A DNA stretch of 38,452 nucleotides from Acidobacteriota bacterium (GTDB taxonomy: Bacteria; Acidobacteriota; Terriglobia; Bryobacterales; Bryobacteraceae): NCBI GenBank assembly GCA_025350695.1, contig JANXXI010000061.1:1-38452 (forward strand), in the 5' to 3' direction. This document shows positions 7,818-14,788 of this stretch, in pieces. A program made the position numbers and the translations under genes. Every line of letters starts with the position of its first letter. Position 1 is the first letter of the stretch. The notes beneath the pieces are model-generated. The model did not search any database. It was not told where the DNA came from and saw nothing but the letters and a program-made list of their open reading frames with translations.

Positions 7818-8519
7818 TCAAACAGTGGGGCAGACCCCCTGGTCTGCGGCTGGCCCCCTGGCCAGCCTGCTCGTCCATCTGTAATCAGCCGAATCCTTTA
7901 GTAATCCAGCTCGAACGGGATTCTCTTCAATGTAATCCCGAATCTTGACAAACTCCCGCTCATCCCGAACCAAGCGGTCAAAGCTCTCATCCTGCCAAAA
8001 TCGCGTACCAGTTAAAGCCCGCAGCTGATTAGCCCACTTAGCCGTGATGCCCTTGAGCGACCGAGTCAGCTTCGGCAAATCAACGCGAGGAGTAATCAAT
8101 AGGTGAACATGATTCGGCAAGATAACAAATGCATGCAAATCGTAGTGCTTCAACTCGGTAGTGTTGTAGTGGATAGCTTCCACCACCATGTCGGCAATCT
8201 CAGGCTGATTGAGGTAGACAGGGCCACTCTCGCCGCGATCCAGCAACCGGTCGATGGCCACAAAGAGCTGACCCGCGGTTCCATCGGTGTTCGGGAAACT
8301 TCGATTAGGCGGGAGGCTGCCATGGAGCCGCCAAGTCAAGAAAATGGGGCGGCCAGTTTCATAAAGGTGAGGGAGATAACGGCGATGAGAAGGCGCAAAC
8401 TTATAGTGCTTCGCCCTGGGCAGAATTCTCAGCTGGAGCAGGCTGGCCAGGGGGCCAGCCGCAGACCAGGGGGTCTGCCCCACTTTTGAATCAATCAAGT
8501 CCGGGGCAGTCTCCTTCAC
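7818..8519 (-). CDS. REP-associated tyrosine transposase (RAYT, IS200-like)
   Basis: A Y1/HUH single-strand transposase of the TnpA_REP/IS200-like family. In the 233-aa frame the RAYT core starts near residue 47 (RRYLPHLYETGRPIFLTWRLHG). The HUH motif is NHVHLL (His 137 and 139). The likely catalytic Tyr is 196 in DYIEENPVRAGL, the conserved C-terminal RAYT motif. The frame starts at a GTG (8519) that overlaps the gspF stop (GTGA). After REP copy C there is no ATG, GTG or TTG until the core, so residues 13-27 must be translated REP sequence unless a CTG is used. The C-terminus (218-232) is also REP-encoded. Such enzymes bind and move REP hairpins. Cotranscription with the T2SS genes is likely, functional linkage is not. 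Confidence 0.88.
   Translation of the reverse strand: MKETAPDLIDSKVGQTPWSAAGPLASLLQLRILPRAKHYKFAPSHRRYLPHLYETGRPIFLTWRLHGSLPPNRSFPNTDGTAGQLFVAIDRLLDRGESGPVYLNQPEIADMVVEAIHYNTTELKHYDLHAFVILPNHVHLLITPRVDLPKLTRSLKGITAKWANQLRALTGTRFWQDESFDRLVRDEREFVKIRDYIEENPVRAGLLKDSADYRWTSRLARGPAADQGVCPTV
7825..7868 (+). repeat. REP-like double palindrome (copy B)
   Basis: A 44-base element identical to the reverse complement of copy C (8440-8483). It contains CAGACCCCCTGGTCTG and GGCTGGCCCCCTGGCCAGCC. It encodes the last residues (about 218-232) of the RAYT frame. Confidence 0.88.
8440..8483 (-). repeat. REP-like double palindrome (copy C, inverted)
   Basis: A 44-base element in inverted orientation to copies A and B, lying at the 5' end of the RAYT frame. 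Identity with copy B is complete over the 44 bases. With copy A it has one mismatch. Confidence 0.88.
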
Positions 8520-9724
8520 AATGCCACCTCATTAATGCTCGTGATCGCCAATAACATGCTCAACACCAGCGCCCCAACCATGATCCCCATGATCAAAATG
8601 ATCAACGGTTCAAACAACGTCGTGAACCGCTTAATGGCCGACCTCGTCTCGTTCTCATAAATGTCCGCCATCCGTACGAACATCTCATCCAGACGCCCGG
8701 TCTCCTCGCCCACGCTCAACAGGTGCGCTGCTAGGGGAGGAAACTGGCCACACTTGCGCAACGGCCCTGCAATCCCTTCCCCACGCTTCACGCCCTGCTC
8801 CACACTTACCAGAGCCCCGGCAATTTGCGTGTTCAACAACGTCGCACCGGCAATCTGCAGCGACTGCACCAGCGGAACCGAATTCGCCACCAGCGTTCCC
8901 ATCGCCCGCGCGAACCGCGCCGTCTCCGCCTTGCGAAGCGCATCGCCTAAAAGTGGAATTGTTAATCGAAACCGATCCCACCACATGCGCCCTTCGACCG
9001 TACGAATGTAGCTGAAGAAAATGACCGTGCTTACAACCAGTAGTCCAATCGTGATCGGACCATATGCCTGCGTGATGCGGCTCAGCTCCAACATGATCTT
9101 CGTCGGCAGCGGAATCGGCATCCGTGACTGCGCAAAAACTTGCGCAAACCGCGGCACCACAAAATTCAACATTAGGAAAATCGAACCCATGCCAACTAGC
9201 GCCAGCAGCGCTGGATACACGCTGGATGAAATGATGTAACCGCGTAATTCATCGCGTGTCTTCTCAAACTCGCTAAGCCGCGTGAACACCGTCGCGAGCG
9301 ACCCTGACGCCTCACCCGCGCGCACCATGTTTACGTAGAGGTTGCTGAAGTAATCAGGATGCGTCCCTAAACTATCGGCTAGCGTGCGCCCGCCTTTGAG
9401 TACCCGCAGCACATCCATGATCACCATGCGAAATGCGGGCCGCTCGGTTAGTTCGGTTGCAATGCCTATTGCCCGATCAATCGGCACGCCGGCATTCAGC
9501 AGTGTCGCCATTTCCTGGGTGAAGTACAGAACGTCTTTCTTTTTGCCGCCGCCGAAGGAAGGCAATTCAAACTCAAAATTCTTCTTCTGTTCAAGCCCGA
9601 CGTAGACCGGCGTCAAACCCTGCCGCCGCAGTTCGCGCGCCACGTCCTTGTCGGTTTCGCCGCTCAGCGAACCGGTTCGGGCTTTGCCGTCCGACGCAAC
9701 CGCTTTGAAGAAAAATGTCGTCAC
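8516..9724 (-). CDS. gspF: T2SS inner-membrane platform protein GspF
   Basis: This 402-aa polytopic protein of the GspF/PilC family forms the membrane base on which pseudopilins assemble. It starts with the family's N-terminal segment (FFFKAVASDGKARTGSLSG). Two homologous T2SSF domains follow, the first carrying FTQEMATLLNAGVPIDRAI and the second ARAMGTLVANSVPLVQSLQ. Three membrane segments are visible, including the C-terminal LIILIMGIMVGALVLSMLL. The start is one base after the gspE stop. The stop overlaps the GTG of the RAYT frame. Confidence 0.96.
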   Translation of the reverse strand: MTTFFFKAVASDGKARTGSLSGETDKDVARELRRQGLTPVYVGLEQKKNFEFELPSFGGGKKKDVLYFTQEMATLLNAGVPIDRAIGIATELTERPAFRMVIMDVLRVLKGGRTLADSLGTHPDYFSNLYVNMVRAGEASGSLATVFTRLSEFEKTRDELRGYIISSSVYPALLALVGMGSIFLMLNFVVPRFAQVFAQSRMPIPLPTKIMLELSRITQAYGPITIGLLVVSTVIFFSYIRTVEGRMWWDRFRLTIPLLGDALRKAETARFARAMGTLVANSVPLVQSLQIAGATLLNTQIAGALVSVEQGVKRGEGIAGPLRKCGQFPPLAAHLLSVGEETGRLDEMFVRMADIYENETRSAIKRFTTLFEPLIILIMGIMVGALVLSMLLAITSINEVAL

Positions 9725-9725
9725 G

Positions 9726-11363
9726 TTAGAATTCCTGCGTCACCCGCATCACTTCTTCAGCGGTGCTTACGCCAGTCTCAACTTTCAGCCAACCGTCTTC
9801 ACGCAGAGTTTTCATGCCGCTGTGCTTGGCCGCCGTTGTGATCTCCATCGCATCGGCGTTACGCATAATCATCTTCCTGATGTCATCGTTCAATTCCATC
9901 ATCTCGAAGATGCCGACGCGTCCCTTGAACCCGGCTCCAAAACATGCGTCGCAACCCTTGCCTTTGAAGCTAGGAACGCTGCGTCCATCCGGAGCAATCT
10001 TCATTCCATCACTCACTTTGCAGGAGGGACAGATGACGCGAACCAGGCGCTGGGCCAGCACGCCGACCACTGATGACGAGATCAAATAATTCTCCACGCC
10101 CATGTCCGTCAAGCGTGTAATGGCGCTTGGAGCATCGTTCGTGTGTAGGGTTGAGAACACAAAGTGTCCGGTCAAGGCAGACCGTATAGCCACGTCCGCC
10201 GTTTCCCGATCACGAATTTCCCCCACCATGATTACGTCCGGATCCTGACGTACTATGTGCCGCAACCCAGCTGCAAACGTCAACCCAATTTGCTGATTCA
10301 CGTGGATTTGGTTGATGCCGTCCATCTGATATTCCACCGGGTCTTCGATGGTGATTATCTTCTTATCCGACTGGTTGATACCTTTCAACGCCGAATATAG
10401 GGTGGTGGATTTTCCGCTACCCGTTGGCCCCGTAACAAGGAAAATGCCGTGCGGGAGCTGCGTATAAAACTCCATACGGGACAGCATGTGATCATCAAAA
10501 CCTAACCGGCGCAAATCGTAAAAATCGCCCGCCGAACGATCGAGCAAGCGCATCACAACGGATTCGCCAAACAGCGTAGGCAAGGTGGAAACACGCAAAT
10601 CGACTTCGCGCCCCATGGTCTTAATTTTGATGCGGCCGTCCTGCGGTAGCCGACGTTCGGCGATGTTCAATTTCGCCATCAGCTTCACGCGAGAAATCAG
10701 AGCCGCTTTCATTTCCTTGGGCGGAGGATCCTGCTCATACAACACGCCGTCGATGCGGTACCTGATCCGAAAGATCTTGTCGAACGGCTCAATGTGAATA
10801 TCGCTGGCCCGCTTTTCCACCGCCTGGGCGATGATCGAATTCACCATGCGAATTACCGGCGCTTCCGACGCCATGTCGCGCAGGTGTTCCAGATCTTCGC
10901 TGGCCTGGCCATCGCCGAAATCCGTTTCCGTATCGGGGCGCGCTTGCTCGCCATAGTAGCGGTCTATGGCGTCGATGATCTCTTGTTCGGCAGCCAGCAC
11001 CGGCGCCACTTTTAGACCGGTAAAGCCACGTACGGCCGCCTGGGTTTCAAAATCCAGCGGATCGGCCATCGCCAATTGCAACCCGGCCTCGGTTAATCCG
11101 ATGGGCAAACAGCGCGACTGCCGGAGGAAGCGAGGCGAAAGCCCTTCGGCTTCGGGAATGGCCGGGGGAGGCCCTTCGATTGTGACCAGCGGTAAATTCA
11201 GTTGCTCACTGAGCGCAACCAGCACATCGCGTTGGGCGATAAAGCCGAGGTCAACCAAAATGCGCCCGAGCTTTTCGCCGCGATCTTTTTGAAGTTCAAG
11301 CCCTTGCTCAAGCTCCGCCGTGGTGATCAGACGTTTGCTGATCAGCAGTTCGCCCAGCCGCAT
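9726..11363 (-). CDS. gspE: T2SS assembly ATPase GspE
   Basis: This cytoplasmic hexameric ATPase powers pseudopilus assembly. In 545 aa it has an N-terminal MshEN/GspE-N domain (about 1-150, MRLGELLISKRLITTAELEQ), a Walker A motif at 312-320 (GPTGSGKST), an Asp box (ITIEDPVEYQ, about 337-346), a Walker B motif at about 374-383 (DPDVIMVGEIRD) and a His box (STLHTNDAPSA, about 404-414). A tetracysteine zinc site is present at CPSC (445-448) and CDAC (471-474). All catalytic motifs are intact. It lies 5 bases after the unknown exported protein and 1 base before gspF. The zinc site and neighbours favour GspE over PilB. Confidence 0.96.
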   Translation of the reverse strand: MRLGELLISKRLITTAELEQGLELQKDRGEKLGRILVDLGFIAQRDVLVALSEQLNLPLVTIEGPPPAIPEAEGLSPRFLRQSRCLPIGLTEAGLQLAMADPLDFETQAAVRGFTGLKVAPVLAAEQEIIDAIDRYYGEQARPDTETDFGDGQASEDLEHLRDMASEAPVIRMVNSIIAQAVEKRASDIHIEPFDKIFRIRYRIDGVLYEQDPPPKEMKAALISRVKLMAKLNIAERRLPQDGRIKIKTMGREVDLRVSTLPTLFGESVVMRLLDRSAGDFYDLRRLGFDDHMLSRMEFYTQLPHGIFLVTGPTGSGKSTTLYSALKGINQSDKKIITIEDPVEYQMDGINQIHVNQQIGLTFAAGLRHIVRQDPDVIMVGEIRDRETADVAIRSALTGHFVFSTLHTNDAPSAITRLTDMGVENYLISSSVVGVLAQRLVRVICPSCKVSDGMKIAPDGRSVPSFKGKGCDACFGAGFKGRVGIFEMMELNDDIRKMIMRNADAMEITTAAKHSGMKTLREDGWLKVETGVSTAEEVMRVTQEF

Positions 11364-11368
11364 GGAGG

Positions 11369-11902
11369 TTAGAACTCCTTCAATTTGATGGCCGCCGCCA
11401 GCGCCGCTTTGTCCGGCTGTTTGGCCAACGTGAGTAACGTCTTGCGGGATGCCTGCAAAACGATCTGGCTAGGCAGACCGCGCGATTCTTCGTAAGGATG
11501 ATGGAACAGATTCACGCTGTAGACGATTTGTTCGTCCACCGGAACGGTCTCCATCAAGGTGGCCGCAATCACCATGGATTGGCGCACCGCGTTTTCTAAC
11601 ATCGGCACGCGCTGCAGCTTGCGTTCCCGGATGCTGCGTATTTCTTCTGGCTTCAAAGCAGGCCGGAAAAGCATCAAGCCAGGGGCTTCCACCAGATTGA
11701 CGCGCGCCGTCATGACCACTCCGAATCCATCCACGTAAACGCTCTGCGGCGAATCGATGATGCCAAACAACTCATCGGGCTTGAACAAACTATCCAAATT
11801 AGCCTTGAACATTCGCTCCATCGCGCCCAGCATCGGCCTCGTTACCACGGCGCCGTAAAGGAGCGAACTCAACAACGCCGCGCCGACTAAGAGCCGCTTC
11901 AT
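11369..11902 (-). CDS. Unknown exported protein between anti-sigma factor and gspE
   Basis: This 177-aa protein has a short signal peptide (MKRLLVGAALLSSLLYGAVV) and no recognised domain. The mature part contains MERMFKANLDSLFKPDELFG, then a beta-looking segment with VYVDGFGVVMTARVNL, and ends in a Lys-rich helix. It has no cysteines, no second membrane segment and no lipobox. Its ATG overlaps the anti-sigma stop by 4 bases, and gspE starts 5 bases after it, so it is tightly in the operon. A periplasmic partner of the anti-sigma factor or of the secretion machine is possible from position only. Confidence 0.78.
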   Translation of the reverse strand: MKRLLVGAALLSSLLYGAVVTRPMLGAMERMFKANLDSLFKPDELFGIIDSPQSVYVDGFGVVMTARVNLVEAPGLMLFRPALKPEEIRSIRERKLQRVPMLENAVRQSMVIAATLMETVPVDEQIVYSVNLFHHPYEESRGLPSQIVLQASRKTLLTLAKQPDKAALAAAIKLKEF

Positions 11903-12498
11903 CGTGCGCCTGCTCCCTCAATGGAAGCCAGATAGAACTTGGTCATCTTGTTCTGACGAATCTCAAGGGAAGCCTGCAGAGCGGCAACATCCAACTCATA
12001 TTTCTGTTCGTATTTCCTGGCCACATTGGCCACTGCCAAAGTAAGCTGGTGGCGGTCACGCTCCTCAACTTGCGCAACCGCCTTAGCCACTTCCACAGGA
12101 ATTTGTTTGGCGATTTCTTCTCGAACTCTCCCTTCAATCGCCGAATAATCGACGCTTGCCACTGGCACATTCGGTCCGGGAACAGCAGCGGGACGCGCTG
12201 CGCCATTGAACAACAGCCCAGCCGTCACCATCGCAGCCGAAGCAAAACCAACTACCGGGCCGGAGCGCCAGAAGCGCTGCCACAGCGTCGGCTCAAAAAC
12301 TTTATCGGAAACAAATGCGATGCGCCGCGGCGGCTCTTCCATCGGCAGCGTCATCATCGCAACGCGCGTGACGTCCATCGTTGTAAGTTCACCACGGCAA
12401 GCCTCGCACGAAGCGATATGCCCGTCCACTTGCTTGGCTTCAACCGCGGACAGTTCCCCAAAAAAATAATCGCGCAGATCAAACGGTGCGCAGCTCAT
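11899..12498 (-). CDS. Zinc-finger anti-sigma factor (membrane anchored)
   Basis: This protein likely binds and restrains the ECF sigma factor encoded just upstream. I take the ATG at 12498, giving 199 aa. It has GGAAGGAA upstream and begins 17 bases after the sigma stop, whereas the longer frame from 12597 would overlap the sigma gene. Residues 27-34 form the anti-sigma zinc motif H-x3-C-x2-C (HIASCEAC) and Cys 3 precedes it. One membrane segment (about 87-105, GPVVGFASAAMVTAGLLFNG) follows. A long charged coiled-coil tail (about 120-195, VREEIAKQIPVEVAKAVAQV) should be periplasmic. It overlaps the next gene by 4 bases. Confidence 0.88.
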   Translation of the reverse strand: MSCAPFDLRDYFFGELSAVEAKQVDGHIASCEACRGELTTMDVTRVAMMTLPMEEPPRRIAFVSDKVFEPTLWQRFWRSGPVVGFASAAMVTAGLLFNGAARPAAVPGPNVPVASVDYSAIEGRVREEIAKQIPVEVAKAVAQVEERDRHQLTLAVANVARKYEQKYELDVAALQASLEIRQNKMTKFYLASIEGAGAR

Positions 12499-12515
12499 AC
12501 GGTTCCATTCCTTCC

Positions 12516-13073
12516 CTAGCGCGCGACAGGCGCAAGGACATCTTTCAAAATCTCGAATGCCGAGTACACCCGCGACTTCACAGTGGACACCGGACATTCC
12601 AGAATCACGGCCATTTCCTCGAACTTGAACCCCTCGTAGACTTTCAGCACTACCGCCTCACGCTGCTCGGAGGACAGGCGTTTTAGCGCCGCCGCCACTG
12701 CCAGCGAGGTTTCCACCGGAAGCATCCGACCGGAAACGGCAGGCGAATCGCCTAAGTCATAACTCGATCCGGGCTCGTCAATCGAAGCGGTTTCCCGCTT
12801 TGGCTTGCGCAGCATGGAGTAGGCTTCGTTGTGGGCAATGCGAAACACCCACGCCCCAAACCGCCCCGGGTCGTCAAGTTTTCGGAGGTTCTGATATCCC
12901 TTCAGCATTACGTCCTGCGTCAGGTCCAGGGCATCTTCACGATTCCCCACTAACCGCAGTAAGTAATTGAAAACACGCTTCTCCCAACGGGAGACCAACT
13001 TGTTATAGGCCTCCACCTCACCCTTACTTGCGAGGGCGATCAGGTCGCGGTCTTCGACTTCTCGGAATATCAC
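12516..13073 (-). CDS. RNA polymerase ECF sigma factor
   Basis: A 185-aa sigma-70 family ECF factor. Region 2 spans about 22-92, including DLTQDVMLKGYQNLRKL and FGAWVFRIAHNEAYSMLRK. The linker is Ser/Pro rich and region 4 is about 130-180 (LSSEQREAVVLKVYEGFKFE, then CPVSTVKSRVYSA). The start is a GTG at 13073; no nearby Met exists downstream and the ribosome site is weak. It is the first gene of the minus-strand operon that runs into the T2SS genes, so it may direct expression of the secretion system and of itself. Confidence 0.92.
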   Translation of the reverse strand: MIFREVEDRDLIALASKGEVEAYNKLVSRWEKRVFNYLLRLVGNREDALDLTQDVMLKGYQNLRKLDDPGRFGAWVFRIAHNEAYSMLRKPKRETASIDEPGSSYDLGDSPAVSGRMLPVETSLAVAAALKRLSSEQREAVVLKVYEGFKFEEMAVILECPVSTVKSRVYSAFEILKDVLAPVAR

Positions 13074-13122
13074 TAAGTCCGGCTCTGTTTCTATGGACGG
13101 CAGGGGAAGGAAAAAAGTCTGC

Positions 13123-13135
13123 CACCCATGGGATA
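13123..13135. promoter_or_regulatory. Palindromic CACCCATGGGATA motif upstream of sigma gene and DUF2809
   Basis: A 13-base sequence with the core CCCATGGG in the 86-base divergent gap between the sigma gene and the DUF2809 gene. The same 13 bases recur, in opposite orientation, at 17857-17869 upstream of the S53 protease. It is a candidate operator or ECF-type promoter element. Function is inference. Confidence 0.35.
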
Positions 13136-13159
13136 CATTTTAGGGTACTAATGTTTTAG

Positions 13160-13543
13160 GTGGAAATGGAATCGAGAAGCGCATGGTGGATTTTCCTGGC
13201 GGCTGTGATCACGGCTGGGATCGGGTCGCGCGTGGTACATACCGGGTGGGTACTGGTGGACAAATATCTAGGCGATGCCCTGTATGCGGTTATGATCCAC
13301 GCATTGATCCGGTTGGCGTGGCGAGCCCCAGCGTCGCGGGTGGCTGTGGCGGCGATGGGCGTGATGACGGTGATCGAGTTTTTCCAATTGACAATGATCC
13401 CGGCGCGCATGGTGGCCGATGACAACTTATTGTTTCGGGTTACTGGCCGGCTGCTTGGAACCGAATTCTCTTTGAAGGATCTGGCAGCGTACGCGGTGGG
13501 AATCTTAGCCGTCAGCCGACTCGCCGAACGTCCGTCAAAGTAA
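13160..13543 (+). CDS. DUF2809 family membrane protein
   Basis: A 127-aa integral membrane protein with about four hydrophobic helices. It matches what I recall of the DUF2809 pattern: DKYLGDALYAVM near the first loop, IEFFQLT in the middle and RLLGTEFSLKDLAAYAVG at the end. The function of the family is not established. The frame begins with a GTG (13160) with no clear ribosome site. The ATG two codons on (13166) has AGGTGG too close. It is transcribed divergently from the sigma gene, and its 3' end overlaps the tail of the converging vapC remnant by about 30 bases. Confidence 0.82.
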   Translation: MEMESRSAWWIFLAAVITAGIGSRVVHTGWVLVDKYLGDALYAVMIHALIRLAWRAPASRVAVAAMGVMTVIEFFQLTMIPARMVADDNLLFRVTGRLLGTEFSLKDLAAYAVGILAVSRLAERPSK

Positions 13544-13899
13544 ATTCCGCGCCCTTAAACAGCAGAGCCTCTCCGGTCCACTTTGCCAGCGCATTAGAAA
13601 TGCAATCGCCAAAGTTGACCCCCGCCGGATGCCGTCCTTTGCCGTACAGCTCAATGCCTCCCGCGCAATTTCAAGCTGTTCCACATCGAACGGAATAATC
13701 CGCATGCACGTCCGCCGAATTGAATCGTCAAGATCAGCGGAGGCGCCCAACCCCTTTCTACCTTCCAAAACCATAGCGGATTCGAGTACGGATCCGGCAG
13801 ATACGGAAAGTGACGAAGCGCTCGCCAATTTCTCAATTAGACTTTCACGCTCGGTTCATCGAAGAGAATCGCAATTAGAGCTGAGCTATCGACTATCAT
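13512..13899 (-). pseudogene. VapC-type PIN toxin, broken by two frameshifts
   Basis: A complete PIN-domain toxin can be read only by changing frame twice. The start is an ATG at 13899 giving MIVDSSALIAILFDEP, with the first catalytic Asp at residue 4. The frame then closes after about 20 residues. A second frame carries ESLIEKLASASSLSVSAG, ESAMVLEGRKG (catalytic Glu) and RIIPFDVEQLEIAREA. A third carries YGKGRHPAGVNFGDCISNAL (catalytic Asp) and ends FKGAEFTLTDVRRVG before a TGA at 13512-13514. Each break fits loss of one base. All active-site residues are present but out of frame. It follows the vapB antitoxin by about 33 bases. Confidence 0.85.
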
Positions 13900-13932
13900 T
13901 CGGCGCTACCTCGCCGGGATGCCGAATTCGTC

Positions 13933-14163
13933 CTAGCCCAGAATTTCATCGGCCGTGAGATTTGAAATCACCGGGCGCCGTGAACATCGCGTGGCAATCT
14001 CGTCGATTTCTTGGAACAACGTCCGCCCAGCCCTTTCCCGTTTTAGCCGATTCAACCGATCCTCCAACGCATCATGAATCGTCTCCGTGAGCGACGCCCC
14101 TGTTAAGGTTGCTAGTTCGCGAACCAGGTTCTCGGTGCTTGTGTGCTTGATGCTTATTGGCAT
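13933..14163 (-). CDS. vapB: VapB-family antitoxin
   Basis: A 76-aa antitoxin of the Rv0623/VapB type: an N-terminal ribbon-helix-like DNA-binding part (MPISIKHTSTENLVRELATL, then SLTETIHDALEDRLNRLK) and a C-terminal toxin-binding tail ending LTADEILG. I choose the ATG at 14163, which has AAAGG close upstream and the family's usual start. The longer frame from 14193 would begin inside the operator palindrome. The partner toxin directly downstream is a pseudogene, so this is now an orphan antitoxin. Confidence 0.87.
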   Translation of the reverse strand: MPISIKHTSTENLVRELATLTGASLTETIHDALEDRLNRLKRERAGRTLFQEIDEIATRCSRRPVISNLTADEILG

Positions 14164-14172
14164 TGTATACCT

Positions 14173-14200
14173 TTCATGAATTATATGATGCATTCATGAA
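14173..14200 (-). promoter_or_regulatory. vapB operator palindrome overlapping a -10 box
   Basis: A perfect 9-base inverted repeat, TTCATGAAT and ATTCATGAA, with a 10-base spacer, ends 10 bases upstream of the vapB ATG. On the minus strand the sequence TATAAT (14185-14180) lies between and into the right arm, a good -10 element. VapB-type antitoxins repress their own promoter by binding such palindromes, so this is the likely autoregulatory operator. Confidence 0.65.
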
Positions 14201-14223
14201 GACTTGAGTATTTTGCACTCTAA

Positions 14224-14685
14224 TCAGTTCTTCACTGTCATTGCATCCGTGTTTACTGCTTTCTTACCAGTTATTCCTTCCAGCCCGGCCAAAACACCCC
14301 GATACTCATTCTTGTCTGCTTGGAAGGCTATGCCGCCTTTCTTACTTGCGTCGTCCCATGTCACTCCAATGTAATGCTTCTTGGATTTGGCTAAGGCCAT
14401 TAGCGCTCCAAGGCCGAACGAAACTACAGCAAGTCCGATAGCTGCGCCAACTCGCCGGTGAACGTCTTGTCCGTAAGTAAGCTCCGTTACCGCAGATGCG
14501 GGTATCTGTCCTACTTCCGTTTTATCTTTCATCAGACGAATGAGATCGGAGTCAATGTAAAGTTTTATACCGGTCCCGGGTTTTACAACAGGAATTGAAC
14601 CTCCGTCGTAGACTACTTTGTAGCCGCCGTCTGAGGCGGCCACCGGTATAGCAACACAGAGTAAGATTGCCAATGCTTTTTTCAT
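14224..14685 (-). CDS. Small exported protein of unknown function
   Basis: I use the ATG at 14685 (153 aa), because TGGAGAAC precedes it and a signal peptide begins there (MKKALAILLCVAIPVAA). The mature part starts with GGYKVVYDGGSIPVVKPGTG, continues with a strand-rich segment (LYIDSDLIRLMKDKTEVGQI, then VTELTYGQDVHRRVG), a Gly/Ala-rich hydrophobic helix (AIGLAVVSFGLGALMALA) and a Lys-rich tail. It resembles small acidobacterial proteins with a PH-like fold that I cannot name with certainty. It is a monocistron between the vapB pair and the S53 protease. Confidence 0.7.
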   Translation of the reverse strand: MKKALAILLCVAIPVAASDGGYKVVYDGGSIPVVKPGTGIKLYIDSDLIRLMKDKTEVGQIPASAVTELTYGQDVHRRVGAAIGLAVVSFGLGALMALAKSKKHYIGVTWDDASKKGGIAFQADKNEYRGVLAGLEGITGKKAVNTDAMTVKN

Positions 14686-14788
14686 TTGTTCTCCAGAATT
14701 AGCGAAAAGCGTTTTGCTATCCGCATTCATCTCTAAGTACTTTTGATTTGTTAATAGACAACGGCCAACGGGAAACTAGCCAAGATCG

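Larger units (their letters stand above)
7825..8483. mobile_element. REP-RAYT unit inserted between gspF and gspG
   Basis: A single-gene mobile unit: one Y1/HUH transposase gene bounded by two inverted copies of a 44-base REP-like element. It occupies the gspF-gspG junction, which in this operon would otherwise be expected to overlap or be a few bases long. RAYT (REP-associated tyrosine) transposases are known to be single-copy, domesticated-looking genes that mobilise REP sequences. A third REP copy lies about 5.2 kb away at 2611-2654. Confidence 0.8.

Noticed and set aside
12499-12597. Longer anti-sigma start at 12597
   Set aside because: It overlaps the sigma gene by about 80 bases, and the ATG at 12498 has a strong ribosome site and the family N-terminus.
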